From positions 1-64,000 of the forward strand of contig CAKSQZ010000002.1 in the NCBI GenBank assembly GCA_934486895.1: a stretch of 64,000 bases of DNA, given 5' to 3'. Origin of the DNA: an uncultured Eubacteriales bacterium (GTDB lineage: Bacteria; Bacillota; Clostridia; Oscillospirales; Acutalibacteraceae). Positions 34,843 to 43,292 of this stretch are shown piece after piece. Position numbers and translations under genes: made by a program. The first letter of the stretch is position 1, and every line of letters starts with the position of its first letter. The notes beneath the pieces are model-generated. The model saw nothing but the letters and a program-made list of their open reading frames with translations, was not told the origin of the DNA and did no database searches.

Positions 34843-35553
34843 ATGAAAGTAAAAAAGAATTGGACAATGAGAGCAGCAATGATTTTGCTGGCTCTGGTAC
34901 TCATCACATCATGCTTTGTAAGCGGTACTTTTGCTAAATATGTAACCGCAGGCAAAGGATCCGACAGCGCAAGAGTTGCTAAATTCGGCGTTGAGGTCAC
35001 AGCAAACGGAACAATGTTTGCTAAAGAATATGCAACGGATGACACAGATCCCGATACTGTTGCAGCTATCGCTAAATCGGTCATTTCGTCTGACGACAGA
35101 AAGGTTGTCGCTCCCGGAACAAAGGGTAATATGATCAGCATGGCTCTCAGCGGCTCGCCCGAGGTAGCTGTCAGAGTTACCTATAACGCAACCGGTAAGG
35201 TGCAGCTCACCAACTGGACACAGGAGGACGGCTCATTCTATTGCCCGCTCAATTTCAAGATCGGCAGAGTGACAATCGAAGGAGCTACATATAACAGTGC
35301 TGCTCTTCTTCAGCAGGCGATCGAGACTGAAATCATGCTGTACAGTAAGGAATATGCTCCTAAAACGGATCTTTCCGCTGCCGGCAACGATTCACTTGCA
35401 ATCTCTTGGGAATGGCCGTTTGAAACAGGTGCAAATGCCGGCGAAAAAGCGGCGAACAACATTAAAGATACATATCTCGGCAAACGGGCTGCAGACGGTA
35501 ATGCAGCCGAGGTTTCGATCGAAGTAAGCACGACCGTTACTCAGATCGACTGA
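34843..35553 (+). CDS. TasA/camelysin-like SipW-dependent secreted protein
   Basis: 236 residues. A long SipW-type signal (about 1-31) runs into GTFAKYVTAGKG and SDSARVAKFGVE. The mature part is beta-rich, with SSDDRKVVAPGTKGN (about 85-98) and a cysteine-poor C-terminal half ending in a Thr/Val-rich strand. The APG motif and early K-Y-V-T match the camelysin/TasA family that assembles extracellular fibres or matrix. It is the likely major subunit: it directly follows the first SipW gene, has a strong AGGAGGG ribosome-binding site, and its 3' end is flanked by stable hairpins. Fibre formation is inference. Confidence 0.82.
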   Translation: MKVKKNWTMRAAMILLALVLITSCFVSGTFAKYVTAGKGSDSARVAKFGVEVTANGTMFAKEYATDDTDPDTVAAIAKSVISSDDRKVVAPGTKGNMISMALSGSPEVAVRVTYNATGKVQLTNWTQEDGSFYCPLNFKIGRVTIEGATYNSAALLQQAIETEIMLYSKEYAPKTDLSAAGNDSLAISWEWPFETGANAGEKAANNIKDTYLGKRAADGNAAEVSIEVSTTVTQID

Positions 35554-35574
35554 TTCGAAACAATCTAAATCACA

Positions 35575-35665
35575 CCCGAGCAGATACATCTATTGTGGCT
35601 AGTTGTATCTGCTCGGGCTCAAAGCCAAACGCCTGCATTGGAAAATACAGACGTTTGGCTTTGAG
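35575..35665 (+). repeat. Two back-to-back perfect 14-bp hairpins
   Basis: CCCGAGCAGATACA (35575-35588) pairs with 35604-35617. The next base begins CTCAAAGCCAAACG (35618-35631), which pairs with 35652-35665. There is no mismatch in either stem and no T run behind the second. They separate the main secreted-subunit gene from the next gene. A differential mRNA stability or attenuation role is plausible. Confidence 0.85.
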
Positions 35666-35713
35666 CGTAATTTGTACTTCTGTTTTTCAAATAAACAAAG
35701 GAGGTCTGCGACT

Positions 35714-36481
35714 ATGAGATGGACAAGCATTCATTCAAGCAAAATATTTATATATGCTGTCGTTCTATTTGCCCTGCAGATCCTTCTTATGCCGATAGTT
35801 GTGAGTTACACTTACGCCGGACGCTCCGAAAATCCGAACCATGTTATAACATACACATCAGGAAAACTTGAATGGGATACAGACACAAAGACCGATTCAA
35901 ACGGATCGGCTCTCCTCAGCATTTTTGATACCGCTTATGAAAATGTCAAATCTTCTGATGACGATAAGGTTATAGCCCCGGGCACAGAACTGAAATCGAT
36001 CATACGGCTGAAAAACAGCTCTTCCTCAAATATTGAATTCACAGCGGTGTTATACAACAGAAAATCTACCGAAATGATGCCGGTTAAAACCGCACTCGCA
36101 GGTTCAGGATTTTCCGACACTCAGAGCTATCCTACGCCGAGCGATATAAATCGTTCGAATGTTATACGCGCCATTAAAGGAGTTTGCGAATCGGGCAAGA
36201 TCACGGACTTCGATATAAGCTGGATCTGGGAATATGAAGACAAAAACGACACCGAAGCGCGTGATACTTCCGACACAACACTCGGTGACAAATCGGCTTT
36301 AGGAAACGCCGATAGCACAAATACCGGCTTTTACATAGTTGTAAATGACAACGGGACAGCGGTTTCTCCGCAAAATCCATACACAGGTATAGATATTTCT
36401 GTCTACTGCTGTATCATCTTGCTTGCACTCAGCACGGCGGTTATCGCATACTTGCTTGTGAGAAAGGTTGGGCAGAAATAA
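35714..36481 (+). CDS. TasA-related membrane protein with NPYTG-type sorting signal
   Basis: 255 residues. N-terminal hydrophobic signal (about 10-32) then a beta-rich ectodomain carrying SSDDDKVIAPGTELKS, the same motif as the preceding secreted subunit. The C-terminus reads NPYTG, a hydrophobic helix (IDISVYCCIILLALSTAV) and a positive tail (VRKVGQK): the layout of a sortase sorting signal, with NPxTG in place of LPxTG. It could be covalently anchored or simply membrane-retained, and may be the base of a fibre. No sortase gene is in the window. ATG 35714 follows AAAGGAGG. Its TAA shares a base with the next ATG. Confidence 0.75.
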   Translation: MRWTSIHSSKIFIYAVVLFALQILLMPIVVSYTYAGRSENPNHVITYTSGKLEWDTDTKTDSNGSALLSIFDTAYENVKSSDDDKVIAPGTELKSIIRLKNSSSSNIEFTAVLYNRKSTEMMPVKTALAGSGFSDTQSYPTPSDINRSNVIRAIKGVCESGKITDFDISWIWEYEDKNDTEARDTSDTTLGDKSALGNADSTNTGFYIVVNDNGTAVSPQNPYTGIDISVYCCIILLALSTAVIAYLLVRKVGQK

Positions 36482-36984
36482 TGAGAGTTATGAAAATTAT
36501 TCTTCGTATCATAAGCATCGTACTGACGGTTTTGCTTGCACTCATTCTCTGCTTCAATCTTTATATGATCGCGGCACAGCGGATATTCAAGGTCCGGCAG
36601 CCGACTGTGCTGGGTTTTTCATGCGCCATTGTTGCAACAGGCAGTATGTCGGGCAGTATTAAACCCGATGACCTTATTATAACGCGAAAACGCGACCGCT
36701 ATGAAATCGGCGATATTATAACATACTACGGAAAGACATCAACGGTGACACACCGCATAACCAATATAACGGCAGACGGCTTTATAACAAAAGGAGACGC
36801 TAACAATGCTCCCGATCCGGTCGCCGTGAAACCGGCAGATATTGTGGGCAAGGTTGTGCTTATTGTGCCGAGATTCGGCGAAACCGCTGAGTTTTTTTCA
36901 TCAGCTTTCGGTCTGATACTACTTGCTGTCGGGATATTTATTATCAGCGCATTGCCAACGGCCATAAACCGATTTTCCAAATAA
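36481..36984 (+). CDS. Second SipW-type signal peptidase I (S26B)
   Basis: 167 residues. TM helix about 8-30, catalytic Ser in TGSMSG (Ser55), His in VTHRIT (His91), TKGDANN (Asp106) and a second TM helix near the C-terminus (about 140-160). Shorter than the first SipW-type enzyme in the locus, lacking its charged cytoplasmic tail. Its start codon overlaps the stop of the NPYTG protein gene (TAATGA), so translation is coupled. A dedicated substrate among the flanking genes is likely but cannot be assigned from sequence. Confidence 0.9.
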   Translation: MRVMKIILRIISIVLTVLLALILCFNLYMIAAQRIFKVRQPTVLGFSCAIVATGSMSGSIKPDDLIITRKRDRYEIGDIITYYGKTSTVTHRITNITADGFITKGDANNAPDPVAVKPADIVGKVVLIVPRFGETAEFFSSAFGLILLAVGIFIISALPTAINRFSK

Positions 36985-37006
36985 ACTTATAAGGGAGGAA
37001 ACGCCT

Positions 37007-37678
37007 GTGCGCCATTATAAATCAAAAAAGCACCATTGGTTTACAATTTGGTCCTGCCTTTTATATTTGATCATTGCGGCAGTAATGCTTCTCGGCGTTA
37101 CTCTTTCAAAATACGTTACATCTTCTTTCGGCGGCGACAGCGCAAGGGTCGCTATGATAAAAGATCTCAAAATAATCGAAAGCGGAGATTACTATGTAAA
37201 CGGAAAATGGGTCGTCGCTCCCGGTGCGGATATGCATAAAAAAGCGGCGGTTTCATTTGAAGGCAGTGAGACAGCCTGCTATGTTTTCTTAGAGATCATT
37301 GCTGACAACTGGCAGGTATCAAACACAAGCACAGATGGATATACTTTTACATATTCGATAGATAATATCAATGACAGTATGATATGGAGCGTAAACAATG
37401 AATGGTCGTATCTGTGCGAAACGGACAACGGTGCGGTGTTCTACAAGGTTCTATCCCCGAATACTCCAATGAATACCGATATTATAAAAAATGACGGATT
37501 GATCAAGGTAAGCCCCGATATAAACAGATCTCAGCTTATGAATATGCCAAACGATCTGACATTGAAATTTAAAGCGTTTGCCGTCCAGTACAATGGATTT
37601 TCAAAGGGTTTGCCCGAAGGTTACTCATCAAAAGACAGAGCATTAAATGCATGGTCGGCGGTTATAAAAAACGGCTGA
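37007..37678 (+). CDS. Second TasA-like SipW-dependent secreted protein
   Basis: 223 residues, starting at GTG after GGGAGG. A basic N-terminus (HYKSKKHH) and hydrophobic core (about 12-32) lead into LSKYVTSSFGGDSARVAMI, closely matching the start of the first TasA-like protein. WVVAPGADMHK repeats the APG motif. The mature region is otherwise diverged and aromatic-rich, so it may be a minor subunit or accessory factor. It directly follows the second SipW gene by 22 bases. Confidence 0.78.
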   Translation: MRHYKSKKHHWFTIWSCLLYLIIAAVMLLGVTLSKYVTSSFGGDSARVAMIKDLKIIESGDYYVNGKWVVAPGADMHKKAAVSFEGSETACYVFLEIIADNWQVSNTSTDGYTFTYSIDNINDSMIWSVNNEWSYLCETDNGAVFYKVLSPNTPMNTDIIKNDGLIKVSPDINRSQLMNMPNDLTLKFKAFAVQYNGFSKGLPEGYSSKDRALNAWSAVIKNG

Positions 37679-37709
37679 TTTCTGACACAAACACATGGGT
37701 GGTGAAGAT

Positions 37710-40700
37710 ATGAAATTAGAGCTGCACAGAAAGTCTCGACGCAAATACCAAAAGATCATATCTGTTATACTTTGCATTGCCGTCATTGCTGCTACGGCAA
37801 GCATAGCCTACGGTATTACTCCGGATTTCAGCGTTTATATTGAAAAAGGCAACGACAGACTCACCGAACTTACTCTTCCCCAAGGTGAAAAGACGGTTTT
37901 GACCGCCTCTGCAAAACCTGCCGGAAATGATGTTTCATATCAGTGGCAGGTACAGGACGATATCAAAACCGACAGTTGGGTGAACATTTATGAAAAGACG
38001 GATAAAAATCTTTCTGTATCTTATGCGCTATTGTTCTCAATGCTCAATGAAGCCGGCAATACATACATTCGATGCGAAGCAAAAAGAAACGGTGAAACGG
38101 TTTACAGCGAACCTGTCTGCGTTACCGTAACCTATGACGCTGATGTATGTTCGGCTAAAAATTCCGCCATTATGGCAGCAAGCGAAAATCAAGATAATTC
38201 AGATGATTCCGCCACACCGGAATATGTTAGGATATCTGTCAATTATCTCGACGCGGTTTCGGGACTTCCAATCTATTCGGGCTACAAAGCTCAGATCGAA
38301 TATCACACTTCATACAGCAACTCGGTAGTTTCTCCGACATATCTCGGATACGCACCGTATTACAATCAAAACGATGTATCGGCAAAGATAGACGATCATG
38401 ATGAATCGTATTTCAAAGACAGCGCCGAGATAATAATGCTCGATGTACCCGAAACATATGATAAGAGCGAATACACTGTTAATGTTTACTATAAGGCAAT
38501 AGATGTTCCCTATGCCGCTAGATATTATTTTCAGAATATTCACGACGATCAGTACACCGAGGATATCGGGCTTTACAAAATAGGCTCAGCAAAAACAGGA
38601 ACGATAATCGCAAACGACACTCTTGCGGCTATCGATCAAAGCAAAACGCTCGGATTTACAAAGCTTTATCATTATCCCGAAGCTGTTGCGGCGGACGGTT
38701 CTACGGTTTTTGAATGCTATTACGACCGCAACTATTATATGCTTAAATTCGATATGGACGGCGGATACGGTGTTGAGCCTATTTATGCGAGGTATGCCAC
38801 GCCGTTTGTTGTGAACGAGCCGACCCGCGCAGGATATGTTTTTGCCGGTTGGGATCTGATTGTTAATGGTCAGGGCGACGGTATTGCGGATACCCTGCCG
38901 AAAACAATACCTGCCGAGAGCCGAACTTATAAGGCAATATGGAAAAATGTTCAGACTACATATACAACCGTATATTGGCTGCAAGATGCTGATGACGATG
39001 ATTACAGCTATATCGGCAATGTTCGCAATACAGCTGAATCGGGCTCTAAAGTGTCGGGATCGGGCGACCTCACAGCAAACACCGATATTTGCGGAAACAC
39101 ATCGCACGAGCATACTGCCTCCTGCAAGCCCGAAAACTTCAGACAGTATGTGTTTGATCATGCGGATCAGGATGTGATCGTTAAAGGCGACGGTTCAACG
39201 GTCGTCAATGTCTACTACAACCGCCGCGAGTACACACTGAGATTTTATTATGCAAAGGAATACTTTGATCCGACTAAAGGCATGACAGAGCCTGACTTTT
39301 CAATAGTCGGCGGAAGCACGAGAAAGTTTGGTCATCAGCAGGACGGAGTCGGAAATCACGGATCTCAATATTCGAGGCCCAAAGACGCAAACGGAAATAT
39401 TCTAAACGATGTGGAAAGCCTTCTCGATAATGTCGTTTGGTCTGAATGGGGCAAAGTTGAGAGGCTTCCGGATATCTCGTCTCCGGACGGTGTTACATAC
39501 ACACACGGCGTTACTCCCGAAACGGGCTACAACTCAAAATACGACCGATATTACTATTTCGAGTTCACAGCACGCTACGGAGAGGATCTGACGAAACTGT
39601 GGCCGAGTGATGCATTCGGCAAGGTCAAGGTTAAGAATCCTGCTTCCCACACGAAAAACGGCGCTAATAATTACCTAGACAACGATCAATGGGGCAACTA
39701 CGCTTATTTTGCAGGCTGGAACGGCGAATATAATGTTAAGTATAACTGGGATAACTTTAACTCAACAATCAAGTGCTATTATCCGGCTCTGACTGATGAG
39801 CTCTTATATGATCCGCGGTTTTATGATGAATACGGCGATCCCGACACAATAAACTTTTTAGGCTTTTTTAATAACGGTGCGAATGTGAGCTGGAGTATTC
39901 CGAACCAATGGATATATGAGCTTTATGTACCTACACTGGCAGGAGACACACCGACTCTGACCTATCAAGGCGTTGATTATAAGCTTGTCAATACAATTTA
40001 TACAGCCGATAACAACAAAAGTATAAATGATCAGACACAGCCGCCTTTACCGGGATTTGAGCGATTGCCTGAAAATCAAGGCGGTAAAATCCAGATAAAC
40101 AACGGCACCATCGCCGACGGCAGAGAGTCATATACTGCGCGGCTGTTTTACACACGGTCAAATTATTATTTGGCAATGCAAAACCACAACAGCGTGCAGC
40201 ATTTTGAAAATATTCCTTATGAATCACCGCTCGACAGCTATGCCGAAATAGTGCCGTCTTATCCGGACACGCTTGAACAAAACGCTTATGCCTTTGCAGG
40301 CTGGTATTACAGTCCCGGATGTTACGACGGGAGCGAATACACACCGGGCGACAAAATGTCGGCGCAGGATGTCGGGTTATATGCTAAATGGGAGCCTGTT
40401 TCTCATGATGTCAGAATGTTTAAGACATACGACGATATGCTAAGATATGAAGCAACAGGCGATACATCGGGGCTCATCTCATATCATCCGGTGCCTCACG
40501 GGAGCATACTCGGCAGTGTTGATAATCCGACTGACGAATCGGAATATCACTATTCGTTCGGCGGCTGGTTTTTTATGAGCAAGGGTATCAAGACAGCGTA
40601 CACGCCGCTGGACATGCCTGTGACGAGGGATTTGAATGTCTTTGCCGATTGGGGTTCGCTTCAGGCACAGCCGTATATTATTCATTATGCGTTGCACAAC

Positions 40701-42482
40701 CCTGAAACAAATCAAGAGTGGCTGGAGCTGCTAGACAATGCCGCTGACGGCTACCCTGAGAACAACAAGATCTACACTGTTTCAAACGGTAATGATGAGC
40801 GAAAGTATGTTTATCTTGAAAGCGACAATAAGTATCATTTACAAATCGCGGGCGATTCAAACGGTTTTGCTTATCAGGGCAACACGCGAACATTCCTGCC
40901 GAAAGCCGGAGAGCCGTACAGTCAGCTTTCTGAAGGGTATAATAACGGCTACTTCCCCACTGTCGGCAGTCATTCAATAACGATAGAATATGAAGAAAAC
41001 AAAGAGTCGCCTTCAAAAAATGTTTTCACATTCACCTATGTTTATGCAACTGATATAAGGTATCGTGTTGAATACAGATATCTTGATACCGATGAGTTGA
41101 TACCGTCGGCGCCGGGAGAAGGCATTGAAGAAAAAACTACATCGATGGCTGTTATGACCGAGCGATTTGCGGTTATAAAAGACTATATTCCCGATGCGTT
41201 TTACAAACGATTGATACTTGCTGTTGAGAAAGACGAAAACGGTGATTATGTCGGTTCTTCGGACAATGTGATCACATTTTACTACACTAAAAACACTCAG
41301 CACGCTTTCTATGCGGTGCATAATATGTTGCAGAATATTGACGCTGAAAGTGATACTTTTGATAAAGATGCCGACGGGAACTATATCAACTTCACCGAAA
41401 GCGGAGCTCACACAGAGGGCATCGGCGAAATTGATTCAGTGCACAATATCGAACCGCAGAAGTTCAGCGGATTTACCGTTATGTCAGACGGATATTTAAC
41501 CGATACGGGCAAGATATCAATGAACACTGATGATCCCGACCGTCCACATTTTCAGATAACGGTTAAGGCAGAAGGCACAGAGCTTTATATATTCTATAAG
41601 CGAAATATTCAGAATTACAAGGTCTACTATCTTAAATACGGCACGGATATATCCGATCTTTCCTCGCTTACATATGACGAGAGTGATAAAGAACATACAA
41701 ACGGCGTTGTTTTGCCTATCGATGAAGGCAAAGCAAGCTTTGGCTCAACTCTCACAGCATCGGCTAAGCCTGTGTCGGGAATGAGCTGTGCTTCTAACAT
41801 ATCTCAGTCGATAATCATTAGAGCAAATGATGATCAGAACTATATCATTTTCTACTATTCATCGCTGAAGTTCACCGTTGAATACAAAGTGTGGTCCTAC
41901 GGAGGCGGAAGCATTGACAACACGACTGAAGCGGTTCACGGCACAACACAGTTTAAAGGTGCAAACGCTACGGCATCTAACGGTTACAAGTTTGACGGCT
42001 GGTATCTTGACGATCAGTGCACTGTTCCTGCCGTGTCCGATCCTGCGCAGGAGAGCGATAAAGCGTCTGTGAGCGGTTCTGAAATCGTCCCGATAACACT
42101 CAATCTTGACCCTGTTCCGGCAACAAATGTTTTCTATGCTAAATTTGTACCGTATATCGGCGATCTTACGATAACCCGAAACAATGCAGGCAGCGATGAA
42201 AGCGGCGGCACACAGACATTTGTCTACAAGATAACAAGCATTGAAGACCCCGATTTTGTTGTGTATGCAACGATAAGCGGCAACGGCAGTGTAACTGTTA
42301 AAAACCTTGTATGCCGCGATTACACGATCGAACAGTTGAACGGCTGGTCTTGGAGATATTCCGACAAAACACAAACCGTAACTGTCACCGGAAACGGCAC
42401 AAGTGCTGTGTTTGACGAGATTTCGACAAGGCAAAATTGGTTGAACGGCAACAGCGCATCAATTAAAAACAGGAGGTTGTGA
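37710..42482 (+). CDS. Giant surface protein with Ig-like, InlB-type and MucBP-like repeats
   Basis: About 1590 residues from ATG 37710. Signal/anchor helix about 13-34, then an Ig-like region (about 38-140, YQWQVQ). A MucBP-like unit follows (about 170-265, ISVNYLDAVSGLPI), then an InlB B-type repeat (about 345-410, GYVFAGWDL). Mixed repeats continue to about 1400, including YAFAGWYY, YSFGGWFF and YKFDGWYL units, and YRVEYRYLDTDELI as another MucBP-like unit. The C-terminus is a prealbumin-like, pilin-type domain (about 1485-1590, LTITRNNAGSDESGG) ending without a TM helix or sorting signal. It may be a matrix or adhesion component held by the neighbouring subunits. Confidence 0.85.
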   Translation: MKLELHRKSRRKYQKIISVILCIAVIAATASIAYGITPDFSVYIEKGNDRLTELTLPQGEKTVLTASAKPAGNDVSYQWQVQDDIKTDSWVNIYEKTDKNLSVSYALLFSMLNEAGNTYIRCEAKRNGETVYSEPVCVTVTYDADVCSAKNSAIMAASENQDNSDDSATPEYVRISVNYLDAVSGLPIYSGYKAQIEYHTSYSNSVVSPTYLGYAPYYNQNDVSAKIDDHDESYFKDSAEIIMLDVPETYDKSEYTVNVYYKAIDVPYAARYYFQNIHDDQYTEDIGLYKIGSAKTGTIIANDTLAAIDQSKTLGFTKLYHYPEAVAADGSTVFECYYDRNYYMLKFDMDGGYGVEPIYARYATPFVVNEPTRAGYVFAGWDLIVNGQGDGIADTLPKTIPAESRTYKAIWKNVQTTYTTVYWLQDADDDDYSYIGNVRNTAESGSKVSGSGDLTANTDICGNTSHEHTASCKPENFRQYVFDHADQDVIVKGDGSTVVNVYYNRREYTLRFYYAKEYFDPTKGMTEPDFSIVGGSTRKFGHQQDGVGNHGSQYSRPKDANGNILNDVESLLDNVVWSEWGKVERLPDISSPDGVTYTHGVTPETGYNSKYDRYYYFEFTARYGEDLTKLWPSDAFGKVKVKNPASHTKNGANNYLDNDQWGNYAYFAGWNGEYNVKYNWDNFNSTIKCYYPALTDELLYDPRFYDEYGDPDTINFLGFFNNGANVSWSIPNQWIYELYVPTLAGDTPTLTYQGVDYKLVNTIYTADNNKSINDQTQPPLPGFERLPENQGGKIQINNGTIADGRESYTARLFYTRSNYYLAMQNHNSVQHFENIPYESPLDSYAEIVPSYPDTLEQNAYAFAGWYYSPGCYDGSEYTPGDKMSAQDVGLYAKWEPVSHDVRMFKTYDDMLRYEATGDTSGLISYHPVPHGSILGSVDNPTDESEYHYSFGGWFFMSKGIKTAYTPLDMPVTRDLNVFADWGSLQAQPYIIHYALHNPETNQEWLELLDNAADGYPENNKIYTVSNGNDERKYVYLESDNKYHLQIAGDSNGFAYQGNTRTFLPKAGEPYSQLSEGYNNGYFPTVGSHSITIEYEENKESPSKNVFTFTYVYATDIRYRVEYRYLDTDELIPSAPGEGIEEKTTSMAVMTERFAVIKDYIPDAFYKRLILAVEKDENGDYVGSSDNVITFYYTKNTQHAFYAVHNMLQNIDAESDTFDKDADGNYINFTESGAHTEGIGEIDSVHNIEPQKFSGFTVMSDGYLTDTGKISMNTDDPDRPHFQITVKAEGTELYIFYKRNIQNYKVYYLKYGTDISDLSSLTYDESDKEHTNGVVLPIDEGKASFGSTLTASAKPVSGMSCASNISQSIIIRANDDQNYIIFYYSSLKFTVEYKVWSYGGGSIDNTTEAVHGTTQFKGANATASNGYKFDGWYLDDQCTVPAVSDPAQESDKASVSGSEIVPITLNLDPVPATNVFYAKFVPYIGDLTITRNNAGSDESGGTQTFVYKITSIEDPDFVVYATISGNGSVTVKNLVCRDYTIEQLNGWSWRYSDKTQTVTVTGNGTSAVFDEISTRQNWLNGNSASIKNRRL

Positions 42483-42485
42483 CAT

Positions 42486-43052
42486 TTGAAAAGAAAAACA
42501 AAAATTGCTGTTTTGATTTCCGCTCTGCTTATTACAGCGGCTGTCACAACCGTGCTTGCTTATATGTTCAGGCAAACCGAAACCATCAACACTTTTACCC
42601 CTGCCGAGGTGTCCTGCGTTGTTCATGAGAAGCTGGACGGCACGGAATATACAGACGGAATTAATATCGGCAGAAAGAAGACAGATATTAAGGTTCAAAA
42701 CACAGGCAACTTCCCTGCTTACATCCGCTTAAAGCTTGTCTCGTACTTAGTCTATGAGAACGGTGATGTCGTGGGAACACCGTCGGAAATGCCTAATTTC
42801 ACTGTTGATGAAACGCTTTGGCTCAAAGGCGGGGACAACACATACTACTATCGAACCGCTGTTTTGCCGAATGGCTTTACAGATCAGCTTTGCGATCAAA
42901 TAATGCTCTCACGGACAACGCTGAGCGACGGCAGTACCGCTTATCAGACGGTTGAGATCATGGCTGAAGCGATCCAGGCCGAACCTAAAACCGCCGCAGA
43001 AACCGCATGGGGTGTTGTCTTTAACGGTAATAAAATTGAATCTGCGAACTGA
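42486..43052 (+). CDS. Small exported protein, last gene of the SipW locus
   Basis: 188 residues, starting at TTG three bases after the giant gene's stop, with AGGAGG overlapping that stop. A hydrophobic segment (about 7-27, AVLISALLITAAVTTVL) ends in AYMFRQTETINTFTPAEV, resembling a SipW-type signal followed by a camelysin-like first strand. The mature part contains VQNTGNFPAYIRLKLVSY, seen in TasA/camelysin-type and YqxM-like secreted proteins (unmodified-N-term beta-fold is my inference). It probably is a third small exported partner. It lacks the KVxAPG motif of the others. Confidence 0.72.
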   Translation: MKRKTKIAVLISALLITAAVTTVLAYMFRQTETINTFTPAEVSCVVHEKLDGTEYTDGINIGRKKTDIKVQNTGNFPAYIRLKLVSYLVYENGDVVGTPSEMPNFTVDETLWLKGGDNTYYYRTAVLPNGFTDQLCDQIMLSRTTLSDGSTAYQTVEIMAEAIQAEPKTAAETAWGVVFNGNKIESAN

Positions 43053-43061
43053 GTTTTCCTC

Positions 43062-43117
43062 TCTATATAACGAAAAGACAGAAGAGTATAATTTCTTCTG
43101 TCTTTTCGTTATATAGA
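43062..43117 (+). terminator. 24-bp perfect inverted repeat ending the SipW locus
   Basis: Left arm 43062-43085 pairs without mismatch to right arm 43094-43117 around an 8-nt AT-rich loop. The core AAAAGACAGAAGA/TCTTCTGTCTTTT with T run fits a terminator on either strand, but the stem is much longer than usual. Confidence 0.75.
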
Positions 43118-43149
43118 AAGCATAACAAAGCAAGATGTGAAGGAATAAT

Positions 43150-43184
43150 AAAAATCGACAAGCTTCAAGAAAGCTTGTCGATTT
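43150..43184 (-). terminator. Terminator of tRNA-Arg
   Basis: Perfect 15-bp stem AAAATCGACAAGCTT with its mirror around CAAGA. On the minus strand it is followed by TTTTTATTATT. The stem begins in the last base of the tRNA CCA. Confidence 0.85.
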
Positions 43185-43261
43185 TGGCGTCCCCGGCGGG
43201 ATTCGAACCCACGGCCTTTCGCTTAGGAGGCGAACGCTCTATCCGGCTGAGCTACGGAGAC
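43185..43261 (-). tRNA. tRNA-Arg (CCT anticodon)
   Basis: Minus-strand cloverleaf: acceptor GTCTCCG with CGGGGAC, D-arm AGCTCAGCCGGATAGAGC, anticodon loop CTCCTAA with CCT, T-loop GGTTCGAATCC, encoded CCA. It decodes AGG. It lies 31 bp after scfB with a CTCCCG/CGGGAG hairpin (43266-43282) between; co-transcription with scfB is possible. Confidence 0.95.
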
Positions 43262-43292
43262 ATATCTCCCGATGAACGGGAGGAAAAAACAT

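Noticed and set aside
38586..39161. Minus-strand reading frames inside the giant surface protein gene
   Set aside because: They lack ribosome-binding sites and are explained by the codon pattern of the plus-strand gene.
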